DNA from: JAXDLH01 sp034666705
GTDB taxonomy: Bacteria > Chloroflexota > UBA6077 > SHYK01
DNA length: 12,492 bases
Assembly (NCBI GenBank): GCA_034666705.1
Contig: JAXDLH010000136.1
Location: 1-12,492, forward strand
Reading direction: 5' to 3'
Shown: positions 7,120 to 12,492 of the stretch, in pieces
Position numbering within the stretch: the first letter of the stretch is position 1
Layout: every line of letters starts with the position of its first letter
Position numbers and translations under genes: made by a program
Notes under the pieces: generated by a model
What the model was told of the DNA's origin: nothing
The model's database searches: none
Seen by the model: the letters and a program-made list of their open reading frames with translations, nothing else

Positions 7120-7791
7120 AAGTGGTCCATTTCAGAATTAACTGTAGGGTTGGTCGAGGGTGGCTGGTAAGCTGGAAGGAAACTGGAAGGGGACAGAGTT
7201 CCTGTCCACCACTGGGGGTGTCCCGTGCCAGGGCCTGCGCCACGGTATCAGCCTGACTTTCCGGCTGCGTTCGTCGAGCAAGCGCAGCAGCTCGTGCGGC
7301 AACGGACCGTCTCCTACCAGCTACACCAACGCGCCCAGTTGGTCTTGCTGCTGCACGCCGATCCGCTTCGCTCCAACGTGCAAGCGGCGGCCGACGTGCA
7401 GCTGCATCCCAACGCCGTCCGCACCTGGCGCCGCCGCTGGGCGCACGGGCGGTTTGTCCTGGACGACGCCCCGGGCCGCGGTCGGAAGGCGCGCTTTTCC
7501 CCCTCTGGACTGTGCGCTGGTCAAAGCGGTCGCCTGTCAGGCGGTCCATGATACGGGGCTGCCGCTGAGTCGGCTCTCGACCGCGGATCTCGCGGGCGAG
7601 GCTAGCCGCACGCTGGGGCAGCCGCTCAGTCCCAGCACGGTGTGGCGGATGTTAGATGCGGACGCGATCAAGCCCTGGCGCTACGAGGGCTGGCTCTTTC
7701 CGCGCGACCCGCAGTTTGCGGAGAAGGCCGGCCGCGTGCTGGATCTCTACGCCGGGTTCTGGCAAGGCGCCCCGCTGGGCCCGGGCGACCC
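7120..7791 (+). mobile_element. 5' remnant of an IS630-family insertion sequence
   Basis: Starts near a TA (about 7119-7120) with a possible left end reading taagtggtccatttcag, and carries the N-terminal part of an IS630-type transposase. A 6-bp inverted repeat (ggacag/ctgtcc, 7191-7207) sits just upstream of the transposase start. The right two-fifths or more of the element is gone: similarity to transposase stops at about 7791, where paralogue copy A begins. The exact left boundary is inferred, since the right terminal repeat is missing. Confidence 0.65.
7225..7791 (+). pseudogene. IS630-family transposase, frameshifted and truncated before the DDE domain
   Basis: The first frame starts at GTG 7225 (PGPAPRYQPDFPAAFVEQAQ) and contains the helix-turn-helix ending in HPNAVRTWRRRWA. 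It then leaves the correct frame near 7494-7508, within the run ttttccccc. The continuation is in the frame that reads PLDCALVKAVACQAVHDTG, then LSPSTVWRMLDADAIKPWRY, EGWLFPRDPQFAEKAGRV and LDLYAGFWQGAPLGPGD. In intact relatives this is directly followed by the first catalytic Asp strand (xxxDEK); here the sequence diverges at that point, so all three DDE residues are absent. The protein cannot transpose. The frameshift in a homopolymer could be a mutation or a sequencing error; the truncation is real. Confidence 0.85.
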
Positions 7792-7796
7792 TATCA

Positions 7797-8186
7797 TCAG
7801 CGCTCTTCCAATCGGGCACTGGAGCCGCCTCGGAGATGCGCTACGAGCTAATTAAGGGGACTGGCTGTACAGCGACCAACGGCAATGCGGTCACGCCACT
7901 CATGAAGCGCAGCAGCTATACCAATCCGGACGTCGAGGTCAAACTCCTCGATACCGGCCTTACCCTGACCGGCGTGACACTCGGCTCGGCCTTCTTCGCC
8001 TGCCTCTGGCCCCGCATCACCCACTCCGCCACAGCTACCGCGAACAGTGCGAGCAACCCCTTCGTGCTTGACGTTGGGGATCAGCCAATCGAACTGGCCC
8101 AGAACGAGGTGCTCGCGATCCGAACGGAAGTGACCTCGGTCGTGGGTGATGGTGTGTTCGGCGGCTGCGAGTTCTACGGAGGTTAG
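7797..8186 (+). pseudogene. Copy A: 5'-truncated paralogue of the 8190-9029 gene (phage-structural-like)
   Basis: From about 7797 the frame reads SALFQSGTGAASEMRYELIKG and continues to GGCEFYGG and a TAG at 8186. It aligns end to end with the second half of copy B (AASELQYELVKG ... GGCEFYGG), sharing motifs such as NPDVEVK, LTGV, PFVLD, QPIELAQNEV and AIRT. The first half (about 120 residues) is missing; in its place is the IS630 remnant. The family is not named with certainty. A β-strand-rich, Gly/Thr-rich pattern without signal peptide or membrane helix fits a structural or receptor-binding-type protein of phages. An internal ATG at 7832 might give a fragment, but with no ribosome site. Confidence 0.7.
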
Positions 8187-8189
8187 ACG

Positions 8190-9029
8190 ATGCGACGAAT
8201 CCCCCTTCAAGGCGGAGAACCAATCGGTCTCAACGGCGCCTCATTGGGCATCGCAGCCGTTGACGCGCTTACCAGGCCCCTCAATCTGCCATCTCGCAAT
8301 TGGGTGTTGTCGCAATGCCGCTCCAGGTCATCTCCGGCGCAACCAACGATTTCCTCACGGTCGGCCCTAGCTCCAAAGCATCCCGGGCGACCCTTTATGG
8401 CCCCGATGGGGAGCCGCGTGCCTTCGTCTCCAACCGCGATCGGGGCATTGCCCTAATCGGCCTCCAGCACTCGGCGGCCACCGCCGCTCCTGCAATCGTG
8501 TGGTCGATACGGTCCCTCACTGCGACCCGGACCCTCTACATCCGCAAATTCTGGTTGCAGCTCTACTATGCGGGGACCGTGGGAGCCGCTTCGGAGCTGC
8601 AATACGAGTTGGTGAAAGGTGTCGGGTGCACCGCCAGTTCCGGCACCGCGGTCCCACCGCTGATGAAACGTACTAGCGAGTCCAATCCGGACGTTGAGGT
8701 CAAGGTCCTAAACCAAAGCCACGATGAGAACCGCATTTCCGCGTGCGTAATCACGCCTGAGCGAATGCGGGTTTCACCTTGGCTTGAGTTTAGACACGGG
8801 CATGACCCTCACCGGCGTCATATTCGGATCGCCTTTCTACACGCGTTCCGGGCCGCGAATCGCGCACTCGGCGACGGAGCCCACGAATAGCACGAGTGAG
8901 CCCTTCGTGCTGGACTTCACCGAGCAGCCCATTGAGTTGGCCCAGAACGAGGTGGTCGCCATCCGTACCGTGGTCAATTCGGTTGTTGGAGACGGCCTCT
9001 ACGGGGGTTGTGAATTCTATGGTGGATGA
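8190..9029 (+). pseudogene. Copy B: paralogue of copy A, interrupted by a MITE and an N-terminal frameshift
   Basis: ATG 8190 follows copy A's stop by 3 nt and has a strong GGAGG 7 nt upstream; it encodes MRRIPLQGGEPIGLNGASLG onward. The conserved body is in another frame (open from 8264), reading LGVVAMPLQVISGATNDFLT, which could alternatively start at TTG 8300 or ATG 8315. A one-base loss between 8264 and 8300 would join them. The body runs on through TLYIRKFWLQLYYAGTVGAA to NPDVEVKVL, where an 80-bp element plus TA duplication (82 bp) breaks the frame. The downstream frame resumes with LDTGMTLTGVIFGSPF and ends at TGA 9029 after GGCEFYGG. With both lesions removed the product would be about 250 aa. 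Function unknown; β-rich, phage-structural-like. Confidence 0.75.
8711..8790. mobile_element. 80-bp MITE with 27-bp imperfect terminal inverted repeats and TA target duplication
   Basis: Bounded by TA at 8709-8710 and TA at 8791-8792. The first 27 bases pair with the last 27 at 21 of 27 positions (shared blocks AAC, AAGCCA, CCGCATT). An inner inverted repeat gcgtg (8741-8745)/cacgc (8752-8756) lets the whole element fold into one hairpin. Removing the element and one TA restores an uninterrupted reading frame (GTC AAG GTC CTA GAC ACG GGC) that matches copy A, which lacks the insert. It has no coding capacity. The TA duplication is typical of IS630/Tc1-mariner transposases; its ends do not resemble the visible left end of the IS630 remnant at 7120, so a different transposase probably moved it. 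Confidence 0.88.
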
Positions 9030-9189
9030 ACGGAGACTGTGCTGCAGCGTCCAGATCAAGCGCTGTGCCATTAATCCGGATGACAAGAGCCACCGCGCGA
9101 TGGCTCCGGGGTGGCACTCCAAAAGCGTGGCTTAGACGTACAGCAGGGCGACTGGTGGGGCACTCGATTCGTGCCCGCAGGGAGGATGA

Positions 9190-9471
9190 ATGGCGGCTGG
9201 TACCGCAGTCTTAGATTTCGGCTCATGGCCCGGTGCCAGTATGGCATCGACGGCAGTCATTGGCCAACGGGGAATCCAGGTCACCTCACAGGTGTCGGCA
9301 GCGATTAGCCTGTGGGGTGCCACGACTGGCCACTCGATCGATGAACACAGGGTGGAGCAGATCAAAGTGACGGCCGGCAATATTGTGGGTGGGGATGGCT
9401 TCACGATTAATGGGGAGTGCCTTAACTCGCTGACGTACGGCAAATACACGATTGACTGGGTGTGGGGCTGA
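9190..9471 (+). CDS. Small phage-type structural protein (hypothetical, 93 aa)
   Basis: ATG 9190 has GGGAGG four nt upstream. The protein begins AAGTAVLDFGSWPGA, then has TAVIGQ, a central HSIDEHRVEQIKVTAGNIV and GFTI, and ends YTIDWVWG. I recognise this pattern (TAVxDFG-x-PGA, then HSxDEHxVExxKVxAGNIVxGxGFTI, ending W-T-V-x-W-x-W) from small hypothetical proteins in phage and prophage structural regions; no biochemical function is known to me. It has no signal peptide or membrane helix. The stretch 9030-9189 before it shows no convincing gene. Its context among other β-rich proteins supports a virion-like origin, but this is recognition from memory rather than proof. Confidence 0.68.
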   Translation: MAAGTAVLDFGSWPGASMASTAVIGQRGIQVTSQVSAAISLWGATTGHSIDEHRVEQIKVTAGNIVGGDGFTINGECLNSLTYGKYTIDWVWG

Positions 9472-9490
9472 CGGAGAGAAGAGACGATTC

Positions 9491-9634
9491 ATGCCGATGC
9501 CGCGACGGAGAAGTGCGCCCTCAAGACATAGCAGGAAGCGCCTCGCGCCACGTCCTTTAGACCCGACCAGCCGTCTCTCACGGTTGCGTCGCTTCCTGGA
9601 CGGGACGTACTTGAGGATGCAGGAGAACCTATGA
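9491..9634 (+). CDS. Arg-rich 47-aa ORF coupled to the glycoside hydrolase gene
   Basis: ATG 9491 lies 19 nt after the previous gene's stop, with purine-rich GGAGAGAAGAG upstream. The product is strongly basic (12 Arg, several Pro; starts MPMPRRRSAPSRHSRKR). Its TGA (9632-9634) overlaps the ATG at 9631 as ATGA, a classic translational-coupling arrangement. The coupling is the main reason to list it; composition alone could arise from GC-rich noncoding DNA. No family recognised. Confidence 0.4.
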   Translation: MPMPRRRSAPSRHSRKRLAPRPLDPTSRLSRLRRFLDGTYLRMQENL

Positions 9635-11045
9635 CGCTGAACATCCCGGCCACGCAGCAGTCACCGATCAGGCCAGGCACCCAAATTCAACTGACGGTCG
9701 ATTTCCAGGGCGGGAATTTTCCCGTTGGCTTCTCTGACTTCAAGCCCATTCGCTTCAAACTCTGGGGACCAGAGAGTCCCGCCTGCACGGGGCAGGACCC
9801 CCTCATCTCGGAAAAGCCGGTCAACGCCAATGGTCGGTACCAATCAGCCCCTATCGTGCTAACCAAGCCCGGGACCTACCGGTGGACCGCGACCTATGAG
9901 GGAGATGCCAACAATCAGGGGGCCAGCACAGTCTGTAACGCGCCGAATTCGACGATTACGGTTGAAGCAGGCAACCCCCGATTTGGCGTGAATTCGCCGG
10001 CTTTGTTTTCGGATTCCACGCGTGTTCCATCATCTTGGACTGCGGATGTCCGCGACCTTGGCGTGGGTCGAGTGCGGTTCAGAATTGGCGGCTCCCCTGG
10101 ATTCGCATGTGGCCCGAGCGAGAATCTTGTCCGTGATTTGGTTCCATACCTCTCGGTCATTCACGACGCGGACGGTTATAAGTTCAACGGAGTCGAACCC
10201 TTAGCCATTCTTGGCGGCGGCATTCTTGCAATTGACATTAATCCATCTCCCCCTCTGCAGTACCGACCGGGCGGCGACGGGGTATGCGCTGGCACCGGGA
10301 ACAAATACAGCGTCGACTTTCCCGCACGCGCTCGGGAGGTTGCAAACGCTTTATTCCAAGAGGCGGGGGTTACCTGTTTCGAGATCTGGAATGGCCAAAT
10401 GTTATGGAAAGCCCAAGTGGCGGAGATAATCCTGAGTTTATTAGCGATTACGAGGTGTTTGCCAAATTAGTGCATGACACAGCCGTGGCGATTCGCCTGG
10501 ATGTCCCCGATGCGACAATTGTGACTGGGGGCGTGCTCTATCCCGATGGTGGTTATCTAGTCAACGCGATGACCTACTTGCAGAGCCTGGAATCGACTGG
10601 GTCGCTCTGGACTCACATTGGTGTCCATGACTATCGAGGGCCGGCGGATCTATTGTCCGATCTGGAGGATATCAATGGGGCGTTGCCCGCCGAAATCCAG
10701 CCCCGCACTTTGTGGCTGACGGAGTTCGGTGACTTTCGCGAGTGCGCGGACGAACAGTGCCTTGATCCAGACGGATCCAAAGCACAAGGCGAGGCATTGG
10801 AGAGTCTGTACGACGCTCTGGAACCGAGACTAGGGAACACCCCTACTTCATTGGTCGACACAACCTTTTGGTTTTGCCACCAATCGTTCGTGCACACTGG
10901 TCCGGATCCCGTTACGCATTCTGCCAGGCAGCTCAATTTTGGACTCACGGATTGGGACAGAGACACTGGGAAAATGCAGCCTTCATATCGCTGGCAATCC
11001 TGGATGAAACTCCAGTCGAGAATCCCTTTGAGGCCGGTCACCTAA
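9631..11045 (+). pseudogene. Ig-like + glycoside hydrolase (clan GH-A type) protein, frameshifted at the catalytic Glu codon
   Basis: ATG 9631 has AGGAGA just upstream. Residues about 8-113 form an Ig-like domain (GTYRWTATYEGDANN with Cys102 and Cys52). From about 117 (RFGVNSPALF) a (β/α)8-type hydrolase follows, with ADVRDLGVGRVRFRIG and later FEIWN at 250-254. There the first frame goes wrong and ends at 10470 after unrelated residues. The second frame continues as PNVMESPSGGDNPEFISDY through THIGVHDY and LWLTEFGDF to TAA 11043-11045. Adding one base at 10393/10394 restores FEIWNEPN, the acid/base motif of clan GH-A, with the presumed nucleophile Glu in TEFG (codon 10722-10724). The repaired protein is 471 aa. 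There is no signal peptide. Substrate cannot be told. If the indel is a sequencing error, this is an intact gene. Confidence 0.82.
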
Positions 11046-12409
11046 TGAGCGTCAGGGTTGCGTGTCAAGGCGGGTCACTATCTCGATCGCGAGGGTCAGT
11101 GACGGTACGGATCGTTGCCCTCATTGTGTGGGCCTGCGGGCTCGCAGTTGGTCAGGGCTCGGTGTCAGCATCGCCAGGCGTCGAGCCGTGGCGTCCTCTC
11201 CAAACGGGTGACGCGCCTGGCGGCCGCGTGGATCACACTGCCGTTTGGACCGGGACAGAGATGATCGTGTGGGGCGGCGTTGCCAGCGGCGTTTACCTGG
11301 GCGACGGCGCTCGCTACAACCCGACTGCGAACCGCTGGTCCGTCATGAGCGAGAACGGCGCGCCCAGTCCGAGAGTCGACCTTGTCTCGGTGTGGACTGG
11401 CAGCGAAATGATCGTGTGGGGAGGTGAAGCGCCTTCGCTGCGGAATGACGGCGCTCGCTACGATCCGACGACGGACACGTGGAGTCCTATGTCCCAGGTT
11501 GGGGCACCGACGGGTCGAATCGGAGAGGTGGCCCTGTGGTCGGGCAGCGAGCTTCTCGTTTGGGGTGGGAATGGCGGGAGGCTGGCCGACGATGGGGATG
11601 GGGCCCGCTACGATCCGCGCACGGACGCCTGGACACCAATCTCGATGAGCGGTGCACCCGCCCCGCGATGGGCCGCAACAGCAGTGTGGACCGGGCCGGA
11701 GATGATCGTCGTGGGCGGGAGCAATGTGCGATTTGGGCAGCCGCCAGATGGAGCGGCGTACAACCCGGCTACCGACACCTGGCGGGCGCTCGCTCCGGTC
11801 AATCTCCCGGTGTTCCCGAAGTCCGTTGGGGTCAAGTCGGTGTGGACGGGCTCGCGAATGCTGCTGTGGGATGGCGAGGTGGGCGTGGCGTATGACCCGC
11901 AAGCAGACCAATGGACGGCGATATCGAGTGACACGGGCGTAGCACGCCGTACTCAATTCAATCTCATCTGGACCGGCCAGGAGATGATCGAGTGGGGAAG
12001 ATTCCGGAGACCCGGTGACGGGCCCCGGGGTGGGCCCACCTATTATCGGGACGGTTCGCGATATGACCCGGCCACAGACACGTGGGCTCCGATCTCCGCA
12101 CTGGGCGCACCTCCACCATCTGACAGTGACACTGCAGTGTGGACCGGCGAACAGATGTTGATCTGGCCCACGGGCGGCGGCGATCCAGGATATGCGTATC
12201 GCCCGTACTGGTTGACCGTGCGGCAGACCACACAGGCATTTGGGATCGACGATGCCCCCCTGTTCGCTGCCCAGCCCGGCGAGCGATACCGCGTCGTAGA
12301 GCTCCAAGATAGCTGGGCGCTGGTCCAGCTGCTTGGCGATCCGCCAGCGTTGCAAGAATGGATCGCGATCGACGACCACGTCGAGCTTAGCGCCCCCACA
12401 CCGGCTTAG
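11045..12409 (+). CDS. Secreted seven-bladed Kelch-type β-propeller with C-terminal SH3-like tail
   Basis: 454 aa from ATG 11045, which overlaps the preceding stop as TAATG, so translation may be coupled. A GTG at 11099 is an alternative start giving 436 aa and places a classic signal peptide at the very N-terminus (TVRIVALIVWACGLAVG followed by SVSAS). Seven repeats follow with the core VWTGxEMIVWGG...YDPxTDTWxPIS; the VWTG-like cores start at 11243, 11390, 11534, 11684, 11840, 11966 and 12137, about 50 residues apart. The first strand (EPWRPLQTGDAPG) and the incomplete seventh unit probably close the ring. The last 45 residues (PGERYRVVELQDSWALVQLL ... EWIAIDDHVEL) look like a bacterial SH3-type domain. 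Such propellers bind ligands or glycans; no catalytic site is visible. Probably exported. Confidence 0.85.
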   Translation: MSVRVACQGGSLSRSRGSVTVRIVALIVWACGLAVGQGSVSASPGVEPWRPLQTGDAPGGRVDHTAVWTGTEMIVWGGVASGVYLGDGARYNPTANRWSVMSENGAPSPRVDLVSVWTGSEMIVWGGEAPSLRNDGARYDPTTDTWSPMSQVGAPTGRIGEVALWSGSELLVWGGNGGRLADDGDGARYDPRTDAWTPISMSGAPAPRWAATAVWTGPEMIVVGGSNVRFGQPPDGAAYNPATDTWRALAPVNLPVFPKSVGVKSVWTGSRMLLWDGEVGVAYDPQADQWTAISSDTGVARRTQFNLIWTGQEMIEWGRFRRPGDGPRGGPTYYRDGSRYDPATDTWAPISALGAPPPSDSDTAVWTGEQMLIWPTGGGDPGYAYRPYWLTVRQTTQAFGIDDAPLFAAQPGERYRVVELQDSWALVQLLGDPPALQEWIAIDDHVELSAPTPA

Positions 12410-12438
12410 GTACCGGGGTCGGTGGGCTAACGAAGGAG

Positions 12439-12492
12439 GTGGCGCGCACCAGCCGAATCGAAAGTCAGTACGCAAATGATCGCCAGGTGCAG
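12439..12492 (+). CDS. Possible start of a further gene, cut by window edge
   Basis: A perfect AAGGAGGTGG occurs at 12433-12442. The only in-range start is a GTG overlapping it (12439), opening 18 codons to the edge (VARTSRIESQYANDRQVQ). The ATG at 12477 is too far. The ribosome site suggests a gene begins here, but the start is unclear. Confidence 0.25.
   Translation, partial: MARTSRIESQYANDRQVQ

Noticed and set aside
9111..9308. 65-codon frame (LQKRGLDVQQGDWWGTRF...) before and into the 93-aa gene
   Set aside because: No ribosome site, and more than half overlaps the well-supported 9190-9471 gene in another frame; its first part could be a gene relic but cannot be supported.
10868..11044. 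Upstream extension of the propeller frame to 10868
   Set aside because: That part is antisense-free but out of frame with the real end of the glycosidase gene; start at 11045 (TAATG) or 11099 (GTG) explains the signal peptide.
11165..12475. 436-codon open frame on the minus strand across the propeller gene
   Set aside because: It is the antisense shadow of the repeat-rich Kelch gene: no ribosome site, Arg/His/Pro-rich translation and no recognisable domain, whereas the plus strand has clear repeats and a signal peptide.

Overview
This is a GC-rich bacterial window, probably from an uncultured soil or sediment lineage. The hybrid sensor kinase, GlsB-type protein, DUF1003-like protein, IS630 remnant and seven-bladed propeller all fit Chloroflexota or a similar GC-rich phylum, but the sequence alone does not fix the taxon. 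Genes mostly use strong AGGAGG-type ribosome binding sites. No rRNA, tRNA or CRISPR array is visible.

Left part (1-2300), mostly on the minus strand: small envelope and stress genes. They are a GlsB/YeaQ-like membrane protein running off the left edge, a 76-codon hypothetical, a single-domain CheY-like response regulator, a two-helix DUF1003-like membrane protein and a 69-codon hypothetical. A HicA-like mRNA interferase with no visible HicB (2453-2695, plus) diverges from this block, followed by a doubtful Trp-rich ORF.

Centre (2930-6640, minus): one very large hybrid histidine kinase. It has an eight-helix sensor built from two repeated halves, a dCache-like extracytoplasmic sensor, a linker, two PAS domains, HisKA, HATPase and a C-terminal receiver. 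About 480 bp upstream of it shows no convincing gene and separates housekeeping from accessory DNA.

Right part (7120-12409, plus): accessory DNA in visible decay. A 5' remnant of an IS630-family insertion sequence (frameshifted, lacking the DDE domain) abuts the truncated end of a gene (copy A). Copy A is followed by a paralogue (copy B) broken by an 80-bp element with 27-bp imperfect terminal inverted repeats and a TA target duplication, that is, a MITE. Next come a small phage-type protein, an Arg-rich 47-codon ORF, an Ig-like plus glycoside hydrolase (clan GH-A type) gene, and a secreted seven-bladed Kelch-type propeller with a C-terminal SH3-like tail. The last three reading frames are joined by ATGA and TAATG overlaps. 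The glycosidase gene has a one-base loss exactly inside the codon of its catalytic acid/base glutamate.

My reading is that the right part is a surface- or virion-associated module (structural-type paralogues, a carbohydrate-active protein, a propeller) eroding by insertions and frameshifts. The phage connection is inference.
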